From: Desulfotruncus arcticus DSM 17038
GTDB lineage: Bacteria > Bacillota > Desulfotomaculia > Desulfotomaculales > Desulfallaceae
Reading direction: 5' to 3'
DNA length: 64,000 bases
Assembly: GCF_900113335.1 (NCBI RefSeq)
Contig: NZ_FOOX01000016.1
Location: forward strand, 1-64,000
Shown: piece by piece, positions 1 to 8,586 of the stretch
How positions within the stretch are numbered: position 1 is the stretch's first letter
Layout: each line of letters opens with the position of its first letter
The notes under the pieces: generated by a model
Databases searched by the model: none
What the model saw: only the letters and a program-made list of their open reading frames with translations
What the model was told of the DNA's origin: nothing
Program-made: the position numbers and the translations under genes

Positions 1-63
1 CCTTTACAGTTTATTGAACAATTGGCAGCCGGCAAGGTGAAACCATTTATTGTTAAGGTTTAA
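1..63 (+). CDS. 3' end of an unidentified gene (partial)
   Basis: An open frame enters from the left edge and ends with TAA at 61-63. Only 20 residues are visible, ending in the run AAGKVKPFIVKV. The charged-to-hydrophobic tail is plausible for the C-terminus of a cytoplasmic enzyme, but it is too short to assign a family. The gene's body lies outside the window. Confidence 0.5.
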   Translation, partial: PLQFIEQLAAGKVKPFIVKV

Positions 64-638
64 TAAAGTCATGTTTTTGGTGAGTCCCTGAGGAACCCTT
101 GGGCCTTAGTACTAGGCGCCTTTGGGTAGCCTTGATAGCCCGTTAAGAGGGCTGTTGTATAATATTAAGTCCGATGGAACGGTAAGCTTATTACATGTTT
201 TCGGAGCCGCCCATCGGTAATTAACACACACTACAGCCCTTAGGGCTGTCAAGGCCGCCGTCCATCATGGAAAGTTTAAATCCCACAGTACTATTTTATG
301 TAATTCTATGAAATCAAGAGATTATGGGATATAGACTCTAATAATAGGGGGTTTCTCCGGATTCATCATGGTTAATCAAAATATCCTCTTCATGAGCAAT
401 CGAAATATTCAGGGTATCCATGACATTATTCCTCTCTGAAAGTTACGGATGTTAAAACCGACACAAGACTCTAAAGTTTGGGCTAAGCCGGATGAAGTTT
501 ATCGTACTTTCCTATTTTTGGTTGAATATTGGGAAGAACCTCGCGCTCAAAACTTCCTTTTTCTTTCTCGATTATTAATAGGCTTCTACATTCATTCCCT
601 TTATAGTTTGGCGCAGGTGGTTTCTGATGCGAATATTG
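64..638. other. Unassigned intergenic region with inverted repeats
   Basis: No convincing gene is seen here. Three inverted repeats lie close together: 137-153 (AGCCC/GGGCT), 171-217 (CCGATGG at 171-177 pairing with CCATCGG at 211-217) and 233-249 (ACAGCCC/GGGCTGT around a 3-base loop). On the minus strand a 27-codon frame (338-421) follows a plausible AGAGAGG ribosome binding site, but nothing supports it further. The clustered stems could be a structured leader or the remains of a mobile element; I cannot assign them. Confidence 0.3.
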
Positions 639-850
639 GTGAACTACCCCTCCCTTCGCTTGGCTCAGGAAGGGGCTTCCAAGAGCAAAACAAAGTTACG
701 GAGTTTCCCGGTTCATAGTAGGTCCTTAATGCAACCTAGCTCCCCGGGCATTTGTCCGCCGTTCCGGCGGCACAGATTTTTGAACTATGATGCTTTAGTC
801 TTATGTACAATATTTATTGCGGCATTGTGATCCCGGTCGAGAACCAGGCC
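639..850 (-). ncRNA. Putative TnpB omegaRNA (reRNA) at IS605 right end
   Basis: In this family the guide RNA of TnpB is made from the 3' end of tnpB and the right end of the element. Here the minus strand after the tnpB stop shows a CCGCC/GGCGG hairpin (about 756-772), a single-stranded stretch with CCGGGAAACTCCG, and a terminal hairpin GCCCCTTCC/GGGAGGGG that ends in TAGTTCAC. If the RNA is made, the guide would start in the flank at 638 reading leftwards (CAATATTCGCATCAGAAACC). The 5' end is not defined by sequence alone; the span given is approximate. Confidence 0.45.
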
Positions 851-1909
851 ACAATGCGGGCAGGCGTGTATCCTTACCGACAGGCTTTTCTTGACAATAT
901 TACCACACCGGCTGCACTCCTGCGTCGTTCCGTGGGGCGGCACTTTCTCCAATACCCTACCGGCACTCTCAGCCTTGTAGGTCAGCATGGAGATGAATTC
1001 GCCCCAACCGGCATCGGAAATGCTCTTTGCCAGGCTATGGTTTTTGACCATGTTTGTTATCTGCAAGTCTTCCACTATAATTTTGCCATACTTCCATACC
1101 AGTTGGTTGGATAGTTGATGGTGGAAGTCTTTGCGCTGGTTACGCACTTTTTCATGCTGTTTTGCCAGTTTAAGCCTAACTCTAGCCCGGTTCTTTGAAC
1201 CTTTCTTCTTACGTGCCAAACTTCTTTGGAGGGTTTTGAGTTTGCGCTCGGATTTTTGTAAGTGCTTGGGATTAGCTATTTTTTCGCCATTGGATAATAC
1301 GGCAAACTCCTTTATTCCCACGTCCAGGCCGATGGACTGCCAATTGGGAGAGTATAGTACCGGGTATTCTTCCACTGTTATTATCGCGTACCATTTGCCG
1401 GATTGTTCATGTTTTATGGTACAGGTCTTTGCTTTACCGTAGATCTCCCGGTGCAAATCTATTTTAACCAAGCCTATCTTGGATAGTTTTAGTTTATCGT
1501 TTTGGAACGAGGCGCCAAGGCCATCGCCAAACTGGGTGAAAGTAAGTGATTTATATTGCCCCGGCCCTTTATATCTGGGGTATCCGGGTTTCTCTCCAGC
1601 TTGCACACGGCGGAAGAAATTGTTGTAGGCGCGTTCCACCCGGAACAAAACTTCCTGGGCTACTTGTGAATGGACTTTTTTAACCTGCGGGCGCTTTGCT
1701 TTATCGGCTTTGAGAGTTTCTTGTTGTGCTATCCTGGTTAGCCCTTTGCTATTGCGTTCATAGTAGTTTTTCCGGTCGGCCAGGGCCGAGTTGTAGATTA
1801 TACGGCACGTGGCCAGCCAATTAGTTAGCTTACGTTCCTGCTCTTTATTGGGGTGGATACGAAACTTATAATTACGGATTCCCTTGGGACTGGACATATT
1901 TTTTGACAT
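785..1909 (-). CDS. tnpB: TnpB, RNA-guided nuclease of IS200/IS605
   Basis: TnpB is the RuvC-type nuclease ancestral to Cas12; it is guided by an RNA from the element's right end and favours retention of the element. The 374-residue product is full length. It carries the N-terminal helix-turn-helix/WED-like region, RuvC-I (GLDVGIKE, Asp196), RuvC-II (IIVEDL, Glu280), a zinc ribbon (Cys332, Cys335, Cys350, Cys353) and RuvC-III (LDRDHNAA, Asp360), so all catalytic residues are present. The start overlaps the 3' end of the tnpA frame by 38 bases, the usual arrangement. The nuclease may be active even though its partner transposase is broken. Confidence 0.9.
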   Translation of the reverse strand: MSKNMSSPKGIRNYKFRIHPNKEQERKLTNWLATCRIIYNSALADRKNYYERNSKGLTRIAQQETLKADKAKRPQVKKVHSQVAQEVLFRVERAYNNFFRRVQAGEKPGYPRYKGPGQYKSLTFTQFGDGLGASFQNDKLKLSKIGLVKIDLHREIYGKAKTCTIKHEQSGKWYAIITVEEYPVLYSPNWQSIGLDVGIKEFAVLSNGEKIANPKHLQKSERKLKTLQRSLARKKKGSKNRARVRLKLAKQHEKVRNQRKDFHHQLSNQLVWKYGKIIVEDLQITNMVKNHSLAKSISDAGWGEFISMLTYKAESAGRVLEKVPPHGTTQECSRCGNIVKKSLSVRIHACPHCGLVLDRDHNAAINIVHKTKAS

Positions 1910-2276
1910 CCTCCAGTTTCACTTCCCCGACAGTGGATAAGAAATAGCTTGGCGACCGGAAGTTGCCGCCCCAAAGTTGTTTTTCAACTTGCGGGTAATC
2001 GCGGAATATCAACCTGGCTCAAGTGGACTTTAAGGAGTTGATAAACTTGGAAAGTTGAACTGCCGGTTTTGATGCAAAGATAATGTGGATGTGATCCCTA
2101 TCAGTTTCTTGTTCGATTATCTGTACGCCGAACTTGCCGGCTATGTCTTGGTTTACCTTCTTTAGAAACTCGGATACTTCCGGCGTGAGAACTTTTCGAC
2201 GGTACTTGACGTAACAGACGTAATGGAAGCGAAGTGAATATACTGAGTGACAAACTCTATCAATTTGGTATTTCAT
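1872..2276 (-). pseudogene. tnpA: TnpA Y1 transposase, interrupted by one TGA codon
   Basis: The frame opens with ATG at 2276 and encodes a typical IS200/IS605 Y1 HUH transposase, with the metal-binding His-x-His in DRDHIHIIF. It stops at TGA (2019-2021) after 85 residues. Reading through that codon, the same frame continues without interruption for 49 more codons (ARLIFRDYPQVEKQLWG and on, through DVKKYVQSQG) to TAA at 1872-1874. That gives the normal family length of about 134. Homologues usually have Ser at this point (TCA), so a single C-to-G change explains it. The catalytic tyrosine lies downstream of the stop, so the truncated product cannot cut DNA. Confidence 0.85.
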
Positions 2277-2452
2277 GGCTATATTGTAACAACAGAACCA
2301 ATATAGAACAATAGTTCATTGAAAAACAAGACCCACCTCTCATCCCCGCCCTTCACCCTCGCTTCGCGAGCAAGGAAGGCTCAGGGCGGGGACTTCCCTG
2401 CGGGAAAGTTAAATTATTACTTGACTAATGTGGCAATAAAAAATACAATGTA

Positions 2453-2471
2453 AATGATAATCATTATCATT
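2453..2471 (+). promoter_or_regulatory. Fur-box-like palindrome
   Basis: The sequence AATGATAATCATTATCATT is a near-perfect inverted repeat matching the classical ferric-uptake-regulator consensus (GATAATGATAATCATTATC). It lies about 215 bases before the HD-GYP gene. A second AT-rich repeat of TGATGATGATTATC type follows at 2484-2500. Control by Fur is inferred from sequence only; the promoter was not located. Confidence 0.6.
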
Positions 2472-2684
2472 TTTTTAGGCAACAATGATGATGATTATCT
2501 TTATCGCTTCCAGTACATATCCCTAAAAACCAGTGTTTTGGAGCTGTATTAAAAAGACAATTCTATTCACATTTAGAGCATAGAAGGGAAGTTGTTGTTA
2601 CGGTGGTAATTGTAGCGTCAGCGGCGGCAACAGCACCGGTGAATGTTGCCACGAAGAAGAGTTGAGAAAAGAGGTGCAAAAATA

Positions 2685-3935
2685 ATGCCCGTGCCGAAAG
2701 GGACTCTTTCAGCAACAGAAGCCAAATCTATCAATGGTTTAAGCAATTCTAAATTAAAGAAAAGGTTACAGGAAGTCCAGTTTGTCAACGAGGTATTGCT
2801 AACTTTAATTAAAACTACGGACATGGACAGCACCCTGGCAGCAATTTTAGACCTGGCCATCAAGATTACCCACAGTGAAGTGGGGGGAGTTTTGCTTACT
2901 GAACCTTTTTCCGGTGCTACGCAAATTATGCTGCTGCGCGGGGAACTGACCGAAGAGCAGTTTCAGAAAATACTGGACCAGGCTAATTTTATCCGGAGGC
3001 CGGAGGCCGGCAGGAAAGTTATCTGCCTGACCAAGACCTCCAAGGGTTTCACTGAAATGGTAAGGGCAGACCCTGCTTTACTTTCTTTTATTTCCGTTCC
3101 CATGATTGTGGAAAGAAAGACAGTCGGCATACTTGTGTTAATGCACCGTCTTTCAGCGGGAGAGGACCACCCCGGAGATTATTCTCCCAAGGATATCGAT
3201 ACTATATCCGTATTTGCCGGCCAGGCGGCCCTGGTGCTTCATAATACGCTGTTAAAAATGGAAAACGGGAAAAAACAAGTATACCTGGAGACCATTGCTG
3301 CGCTTGTTTCGGCCATTGATGCCAAGGACCGGTACACCCGCAACCATTCCAAAAACGTAGCCAGGGTGGCGGTACTGCTGTCCCATGGGCTAAAGCTCAG
3401 TGCCCGGGAAATCCAGACCATCGAATATGGCGCCTTACTGCATGATATAGGTAAAATAGGCATTCCTGAAGCTATTTTAAATAAAAACGGTAAGCTTGAG
3501 CAAAAAGAGTATGAAACAATTAAGACTCACCCTGTTATTGGGATAACCATTCTGCAGCCGGTGGATTTTTTACAAGGCATTCGCTCTATCGTGCACTATC
3601 ACCATGAAAGAATAGACGGCAAGGGTTACCCCGGTGGGCTGAAGGGTGAAGGCATTCCTTATGAGGCTCGCATAGTTTCCATTGCCGATGCCTGGGACGC
3701 CATGACCTCAGACCGTTCTTACCGCAAAAGAATGTCCATGGAACGGGCTCTGAGTGAATTGCATATGCATGCCGGGGAGCAATTTGATCCCTATATGGTA
3801 AATACTTTTACCGCAATGGTTGAACAAAACCCTTCGCTGCTTGCAGCGTGGCACAAGGAGTCTAATGCAGGGCATGACTTATCCGGGGCAAGGGTCAAAG
3901 ATTATACAGGGCATGAAGTGACTGCGGCTATTTAA
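2685..3935 (+). CDS. GAF and HD-GYP domain protein, probable c-di-GMP phosphodiesterase
   Basis: The protein (416 residues from ATG 2685) has an N-terminal GAF-like sensor domain (about residues 25-185) and a C-terminal HD-GYP domain with the metal motif LLHDIGKIGIP and the signature YHHERIDGKGYP. HD-GYP proteins hydrolyse cyclic di-GMP to GMP or pGpG. I chose ATG 2685 because GAGGTG sits 8 bases upstream; an earlier ATG at 2643 lacks a site. A Fur-like box lies upstream and a second one separates it from the chemoreceptor-like gene downstream. It has no transmembrane segment, so it probably acts in the cytoplasm on a small-molecule or redox signal bound by GAF. Confidence 0.85.
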   Translation: MPVPKGTLSATEAKSINGLSNSKLKKRLQEVQFVNEVLLTLIKTTDMDSTLAAILDLAIKITHSEVGGVLLTEPFSGATQIMLLRGELTEEQFQKILDQANFIRRPEAGRKVICLTKTSKGFTEMVRADPALLSFISVPMIVERKTVGILVLMHRLSAGEDHPGDYSPKDIDTISVFAGQAALVLHNTLLKMENGKKQVYLETIAALVSAIDAKDRYTRNHSKNVARVAVLLSHGLKLSAREIQTIEYGALLHDIGKIGIPEAILNKNGKLEQKEYETIKTHPVIGITILQPVDFLQGIRSIVHYHHERIDGKGYPGGLKGEGIPYEARIVSIADAWDAMTSDRSYRKRMSMERALSELHMHAGEQFDPYMVNTFTAMVEQNPSLLAAWHKESNAGHDLSGARVKDYTGHEVTAAI

Positions 3936-3958
3936 AGGGTAGTTTATTTTAACCAGTT

Positions 3959-3979
3959 AATGATAATGATTGTCATTAT
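3959..3979 (+). promoter_or_regulatory. Second Fur-box-like palindrome
   Basis: AATGATAATGATTGTCATT closely matches the Fur consensus and lies in the 62-base gap between the HD-GYP gene and the chemoreceptor-like gene, about 20-40 bases before the latter's start. Two such boxes in 1.5 kb in front of two signalling genes argue against chance. Confidence 0.55.
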
Positions 3980-3997
3980 TGTCAACGCAACCAGGGG

Positions 3998-4990
3998 GTG
4001 TTGTATACGGCGCTTTTTTCAATGTTGTTTAATAAAAGCAATGCTGATACGGCAATTTCAACCGGACCATCGCTTTTAAAAGAAATTGCTGAATTGGATA
4101 GTATGGCTCAAAAGGTGGCTGATTTAAACAGCAGCTTACTTGACTCCAGGCAAGAAGTACAGATCATGGTCTCTGAAGCCGGTGAAACCGCTATGTGCGC
4201 CCAGGGTATGGTAAACGAACTGAGCGGGCATGTGACGGAAAGCATGAAACAAATGGAAGACACACGCTCATCGTTAAGCAAGGCGAAAGAGTTTGCCGAA
4301 GAGGGTGTTGTCCGCCTTGATAAAGCCGGTACGGAGATGAAAGCTATTCAACAACAGGTTTTGGAGTCGATCAATATATATTCCGGCCTGCGCGATGATG
4401 TCAAAACTTTTGGGGAGATGCTGGAAGACATTAAATCCATAGCGGACCAAACCAAATTACTGGCCCTAAACGCATCCATAGAGGCGGCCCGGTCCGGAGA
4501 GGCCGGGCGGGGATTTGCGGTGGTGGCCCAGGAAGTAAGCAAGCTGGCGGTAAAAAGCAAAAAAATGGTCGACGATGTTTCTGTCACGCTCAAGCGTGTT
4601 AAAAATAGTGCTTTAATGGTAATGCAAAGTATGTCCCAGGGGGTCGAAGGGGTGCAAACCGGCATGGATTTAATTGCCCGGGTTAACGATCTTTGCCACG
4701 AAATTGTAGAACATATGGTAATCAGTGTGACTGCGGTGGAAAAGGCCTATGCCGGCGCTGAAGCTCTGGATTTGGGGATGGGGGGGGTGCAGGCTGTGGC
4801 CGGGGAGGTAAGCCAGGTGGTGGGCAAGTTTTCCGGTATCACCGGCCACACCACCGATACATTAAAGGATCAATCGGAATGTGTGCAGCAATTGTTAAGC
4901 AATCTAAAGCGTGTGCGGGGGAAGGTGGCTGTTAACGGCAAAGAAAGTTGGACAAACGCAGTTAAACAGATGCTCACTGAAAACAGATAA
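3998..4990 (+). CDS. Soluble methyl-accepting chemotaxis-like signalling protein
   Basis: The 330-residue product consists of long helical coiled-coil stretches with the conserved chemoreceptor hairpin tip ([20 protein letters not shown] followed by [14 protein letters not shown], about residues 145-180). The tip binds CheA and CheW. No transmembrane helices or periplasmic sensor domain are present, so this is a short cytoplasmic receptor with perhaps 110 residues before the signalling hairpin. The GTG at 3998 is the most upstream start; TTG 4001 and ATG 4022 are alternatives and none has an ideal ribosome binding site. A Fur-like box lies directly upstream, suggesting iron-responsive expression with the HD-GYP gene. 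Confidence 0.8.
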   Translation: MLYTALFSMLFNKSNADTAISTGPSLLKEIAELDSMAQKVADLNSSLLDSRQEVQIMVSEAGETAMCAQGMVNELSGHVTESMKQMEDTRSSLSKAKEFAEEGVVRLDKAGTEMKAIQQQVLESINIYSGLRDDVKTFGEMLEDIKSIADQTKLLALNASIEAARSGEAGRGFAVVAQEVSKLAVKSKKMVDDVSVTLKRVKNSALMVMQSMSQGVEGVQTGMDLIARVNDLCHEIVEHMVISVTAVEKAYAGAEALDLGMGGVQAVAGEVSQVVGKFSGITGHTTDTLKDQSECVQQLLSNLKRVRGKVAVNGKESWTNAVKQMLTENR

Positions 4991-5000
4991 TGTTTTATTT

Positions 5001-5034
5001 CAGGCTGCTGACAAAAGCCAATGTCAGCAGCCTG
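5001..5034 (+). terminator. Hairpin terminator after the chemoreceptor-like gene
   Basis: A perfect 13-base stem, CAGGCTGCTGACA with its complement, encloses an 8-base loop just after the stop codon. It lacks a strong T-run and may serve both converging genes. Confidence 0.6.
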
Positions 5035-5071
5035 ATGTGTCTATGGTGCTGAAGATGTTTCCCTGGAATCC

Positions 5072-5431
5072 TTAAACATGTTCATCAATGTTTTGGCCAG
5101 TTGAATTAACTGTTAAATCGTTAGTAATATTGCTTTGATTTTCATTATTATTGGTATTGCTATTGGCAGGTGGTTCTAAATTTTGGTTTTGGTTGAACTT
5201 TTTAGCCTGTAACTGCTCAATTTGCAGTTCTATTTGCTGTATTTGCTGCTGCAGTTGCTTAATTTTTTCCTGCTTTGTTTGGGCATCGTCTTTGCTTTGG
5301 TTTTCTGTTTGAATTTGCTGCTGCAGAATTGCTTTTTGCTTTTCTAATTGATCTATATCATCACTGGATGATGTAGAGGTGTTTGCCGATAAAACAGTAT
5401 TAGCCGCAGAAGATAATGATGAAATATTCAC
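5072..5431 (-). CDS. FlxA-like coiled-coil protein
   Basis: The 119-residue product has a Ser/Thr/Asn-rich start (residues 1-25), a central Gln/Lys-rich coiled coil with LQQQIQQIELQIEQLQAKK repeats (about 28-80), and an Asn-rich, low-complexity tail. This layout matches the small FlxA-like family, often linked to flagellar regulons, whose biochemical role is not established. A GAGGGGG ribosome binding site precedes the ATG. It converges with the chemoreceptor-like gene, which fits a motility theme, but the assignment rests on composition rather than sharp motifs. Confidence 0.6.
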   Translation of the reverse strand: MNISSLSSAANTVLSANTSTSSSDDIDQLEKQKAILQQQIQTENQSKDDAQTKQEKIKQLQQQIQQIELQIEQLQAKKFNQNQNLEPPANSNTNNNENQSNITNDLTVNSTGQNIDEHV

Positions 5432-5705
5432 ATTTATACCCCCTCGTTGTAATCAAATATGGCTAGTAACACCGCTCAATTTATTACTAATTTTTGCCTA
5501 TAGTTATATCTTACATCAAAAAACAAGAATATCCTGAATGTTTCCTGAATATTCCCTGAATGTATACTTAATATTTTTAAATTTGCAGAAACAAATATCA
5601 GAAGATCACGCAGGTCAAAAATATAGTTGAAACAGGGATAAAGATACACCGTGAGGTATTTACAGTGGGTAAAAAAGCGCATATAATAATTAAGGTTCAC
5701 TAAAG
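5432..5705. other. AT-rich intergenic stretch, no gene seen
   Basis: A 74-codon minus-strand frame (5476-5700) has no ribosome binding site, no recognisable motif and an atypical composition, so I do not call it. The region probably holds the promoter of the FlxA-like gene. Confidence 0.4.
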
Positions 5706-5834
5706 TTTATCTCGTTAACCGACGCTAAGACTCCCACCTCCACAGGCGGGAGTTAAGCGGCGATAAACTCGAAATAAGTGCGACTAAGGTTCAGGTGGGG
5801 TCAAAACCCCACCTGAACCAAGTCTTCTTTATTA
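5706..5834 (+). repeat. Double-hairpin repeat, copy 1
   Basis: This ~125 base element has a first stem (GCTAAGACTCCC pairing with GGGAGTTAAGC, 5723-5759, flanked by TTATC/GATAA), a constant linker with CTCGAAATAAGTGCGACTAAGG, and a second near-perfect 18 bp hairpin (GGTTCAGGTGGGGT/ACCCCACCTGAACC with GACT/AGTC at its base, 5782-5824) followed by a T-rich tail. Copies occur at about 49728-49845 and, inverted, at 62753-62878. It resembles the end hairpins of IS200-like elements or a non-autonomous derivative. The second hairpin could also stop transcription. Confidence 0.7.
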
Positions 5835-6034
5835 AATTTACTTGGAAGGGTGACTTTTAAACTAATGATCAACTAATCCTATTCCCCAAAAAACATTCGT
5901 AATACGAAATATTTTTCTGGATAGGGTTAGTGTGTATTTTTTATATTACAAAAGGATTATTTTGGTACGCGAGTACTGGCTCTTTTTGTTTTTTTCCACC
6001 TCCTGTCCGGAATAACCGATAAGGAGGTTTTCTA

Positions 6035-7279
6035 TTGTCTGCATCATCCACATCCGGTCTATATCGCAATAGCGTTGTGCAAGGCATCCTGTTATCCCAG
6101 TTTTTTTTGCAAATCGGCATCTGGATACGTAATTTTTCTGTATTGCTGTTTGTAGTGGAAATGACGGGAGAGGATCCTTTCGCTGTTTCAATGGTTTCGG
6201 TTGCTGAGTTCGCGCCCATCTTTATCTTCTCTTTTATCGGGGGCACCTTTGCCGACCGCTGGCGGCCCAAACGGACGATGATCTGGTGCGATGTCTTGAG
6301 CGCCGTTTCGGTATTTGCCGTATTGCTGGCACTGGTTTTCGGCTCCTGGCAGGCTGTTTTTTTCACCACCCTGTTTTCGGCGATATTGTCTCAATTCTCG
6401 CAGCCGTCCGGGCTGAAGCTGTTTAAAATGCATTTACCCGCCCAGGAGATACAGGCCGGCATGTCGCTTTACCAAACCATTTTTTCAATATTTATGGTTT
6501 TGGGACCGGTACTGGGCACTTATGTATTTCAAACCCTGGGCATTTATGTGGCCATTGCTTTAACGGGAACCGCTTTTCTGCTGTCGGCCGCCGCTCTGTT
6601 ATTGCTGTTGCCGTCCGATATCAGGGAGGAAAGCATAGTGCCTGCGCCAATTCTAAAAGAGATGGCGGCCGGGATTCGTTACCTGCTGTCCAAGAAAGCG
6701 CTCACGCTGCTGGGGGCCTGTTTTCTGGCTGCCGGCCTGGCGCTGGGGTTAATCCAGCCGATGGGCGTGTTCCTGGTCACGGAACGACTCGGGCAGGAAA
6801 AGGAATTTTTAAAATGGCTGCTGACCGTCTACGGGCTGGGGATGATTGTGGGCGGCGGGCTGGCCGCGGTTTTCGCCAAAGCGGCGGCACCGCAAAAACT
6901 GCTTATCTTCGGCCTGTTCTTCGATGCTATCGGCATAGCCATATGTGGTATATCGACTACTACATGGCTAACCTTGGCCGGACAGTTTATCAGCGGCCTG
7001 GTACTCCCCTGTATCTCCATAGGCATCAACACAATAATGCTGCAAAACACTGATCACCAGTTTATAGGCCGGGTCAACGGCATTTTAAGCCCTCTGTTTA
7101 CCGGGGCCATGGTCATTACAATGGGCATGGCGGGCCTGTTGAAAAAAATGTTTTCTCTGGTTGCCATATATGAAGCGGCGGGAATACTGTTTATCATCAG
7201 CCTTTTATTTATCCTGCCGCTGTATAGCCTGCCGGCTAACCAGCCAAGTAACTGCCTGTCCGAGCAGGAAAATGCATAA
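6035..7279 (+). CDS. MFS efflux transporter (drug/macrolide type)
   Basis: The 414-residue protein has about 12 hydrophobic segments and the MFS loop signature GTFADRWRPKRTM after helix 2. It belongs to the MFS_3 group that includes macrolide and siderophore exporters; the substrate cannot be read from sequence. The TTG start is chosen because AAGGAGG lies 7 bases upstream. A strong terminator follows. A ~180-base stretch near its 3' end (6993-7170) is duplicated as a fragment at 41692-41870. Confidence 0.8.
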   Translation: MSASSTSGLYRNSVVQGILLSQFFLQIGIWIRNFSVLLFVVEMTGEDPFAVSMVSVAEFAPIFIFSFIGGTFADRWRPKRTMIWCDVLSAVSVFAVLLALVFGSWQAVFFTTLFSAILSQFSQPSGLKLFKMHLPAQEIQAGMSLYQTIFSIFMVLGPVLGTYVFQTLGIYVAIALTGTAFLLSAAALLLLLPSDIREESIVPAPILKEMAAGIRYLLSKKALTLLGACFLAAGLALGLIQPMGVFLVTERLGQEKEFLKWLLTVYGLGMIVGGGLAAVFAKAAAPQKLLIFGLFFDAIGIAICGISTTTWLTLAGQFISGLVLPCISIGINTIMLQNTDHQFIGRVNGILSPLFTGAMVITMGMAGLLKKMFSLVAIYEAAGILFIISLLFILPLYSLPANQPSNCLSEQENA

Positions 7280-7290
7280 AAAACACCAAC

Positions 7291-7328
7291 AAGGCGCGCT
7301 ATATTAGTTCTCACCTAGCGCGCCTTTT
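7291..7328 (+). terminator. Rho-independent terminator after the MFS gene
   Basis: AAGGCGCGCT pairs perfectly with AGCGCGCCTT around a 16-base loop and is followed by TTTT. Confidence 0.8.
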
Positions 7329-7440
7329 AATATCCCTAGCCTTAAATAACCACCTGTAACTAACCTCGATCCATGGAACAAATTACCCTATGCAATGCTA
7401 ATATTTCTCCTTTCGGCAGTTGATTTACAAATCCTTTTAA

Positions 7441-8586
7441 TTATTTCTTCATGGCAGGAATCAGCTTTGAGGCAATAAAGGCAACGACGGGTACGGTTAA
7501 TATTACTCCCAGGCTACCAGATAATCCCTGGATGAATTCAATGCCGATTAAATTCATATTGATTAATTGATTATATGAGACATTATAAGAATAGATCAAA
7601 ATGAGTGTATTAAGGGAAGTGCCCGTAAAGGCAAGAATAAGGGTGTTGGACATTGTTCCCATCATGTCTCGCCCAACGTTTAGCCCGGATGTAAACAGTG
7701 TATTTTGCTTGAGCTTGCGATTGGAAAGGTGTACTTCCTGAATGGCTGAGGCGATGGAGATGCTTATATCCATGATGGCGCCGAGGGATGCAATAAGAAT
7801 ACCGGCAAATAAAAGCTCGGGGACATGCATGTGTGTATTTGAGGCGATCAGAAGTAATGATTCGGTCTCCTCGGTGCTGAGACCTGAGATATGCGCCAGC
7901 GACCCGGCTGCATTGGCGGCTAAGCCGGCAATGACAACTCCAAGTATTGTACCGAGAATGGCTGAAATGGATTTAGGACCCCATCCGTTCATTAAAAGGA
8001 GTGTAATTGAAGTGGCAAGTACAACAATTATTACAGAAGTCCAAATTGGTGAGTACCCCCTGTATAGCATTGGTATAAACAAAAAAAGTATACACATAAA
8101 CGTTAATATTAAAGCTAAAACAGACAACAAACCTTTTTTACCACCTATTCCCCATAGTGCTCCAAAGAATAAAAAAGTAAAGCCGTATAAATACGGTGCT
8201 CGATAATAATTATAAACTGAAACCTGAGTATGTCCGGCACCGGCGGAATCATATGCTATAGTGATGTACATGCCTTCTTTGCCAAGTACATTGTAATAAT
8301 TGCTTAAATAGTTCTTTACAGTATGAACTTCTCCTTTGTGTTCTCCGGTCAGAATTTTAACCTCCAGATCCTGAGTGCCCCGGTATAATCCACTCAAGAA
8401 ATCATCCTTCTTCAGCGACTCATCGATAACTTTAAGAATTTTTGCCTTTTCATATTTTATATTGTTAACTGTGCCGGATACATTCCGGCTTGTCTGGTTA
8501 CCTGTGTTGAAGTGATACAGAAAGATTGAAAAAAGGAGGAATATTATGATTGATAGGGTTATTTGAATAATTTTTGGATGTTTCAT
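7441..8586 (-). CDS. YibE/F family membrane protein
   Basis: The 381-residue protein starts with a signal-anchor helix (about residues 7-25), then an extracytoplasmic domain of about 120 residues, then seven or eight transmembrane helices. The sequence THMHVPELLFAGILIASLGAIMD and the C-terminal GIEFIQGLSGSLG region are characteristic of the YibE/F family, widespread in Firmicutes and of unknown function. It stands alone on the minus strand, diverging from the phosphatase gene across a 508-base gap. The sequence gives no clue to a transported substrate. Confidence 0.8.
   Translation of the reverse strand: MKHPKIIQITLSIIIFLLFSIFLYHFNTGNQTSRNVSGTVNNIKYEKAKILKVIDESLKKDDFLSGLYRGTQDLEVKILTGEHKGEVHTVKNYLSNYYNVLGKEGMYITIAYDSAGAGHTQVSVYNYYRAPYLYGFTFLFFGALWGIGGKKGLLSVLALILTFMCILFLFIPMLYRGYSPIWTSVIIVVLATSITLLLMNGWGPKSISAILGTILGVVIAGLAANAAGSLAHISGLSTEETESLLLIASNTHMHVPELLFAGILIASLGAIMDISISIASAIQEVHLSNRKLKQNTLFTSGLNVGRDMMGTMSNTLILAFTGTSLNTLILIYSYNVSYNQLINMNLIGIEFIQGLSGSLGVILTVPVVAFIASKLIPAMKK

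Larger units (their letters stand above)
639..2415 (-). mobile_element. IS200/IS605-family element (tnpA pseudogene + tnpB)
   Basis: On the minus strand the element runs from a left-end hairpin near 2344-2391 (CCCCGCCC/GGGCGGGG) through tnpA and tnpB, which overlap as is usual, to a right-end hairpin at about 645-683. It appears to end at TAGTTCAC (complement of 639-646), a terminus commonly seen in this family. The left boundary is not exact: I place it just beyond a small TTCCC/GGGAA palindrome near 2393-2406. The family transposes as single-stranded DNA via these subterminal hairpins and makes no target duplication. With tnpA interrupted, this copy is probably immobile unless complemented in trans. 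Confidence 0.75.

Noticed and set aside
64..260. Inverted-repeat region as a T-box or known riboswitch
   Set aside because: No T-box core or any riboswitch consensus is present.
449..718. 89-codon + strand frame ending in the IS605 right end
   Set aside because: It has no ribosome binding site or motif, and its last third reads through the right-end hairpin of the IS element.
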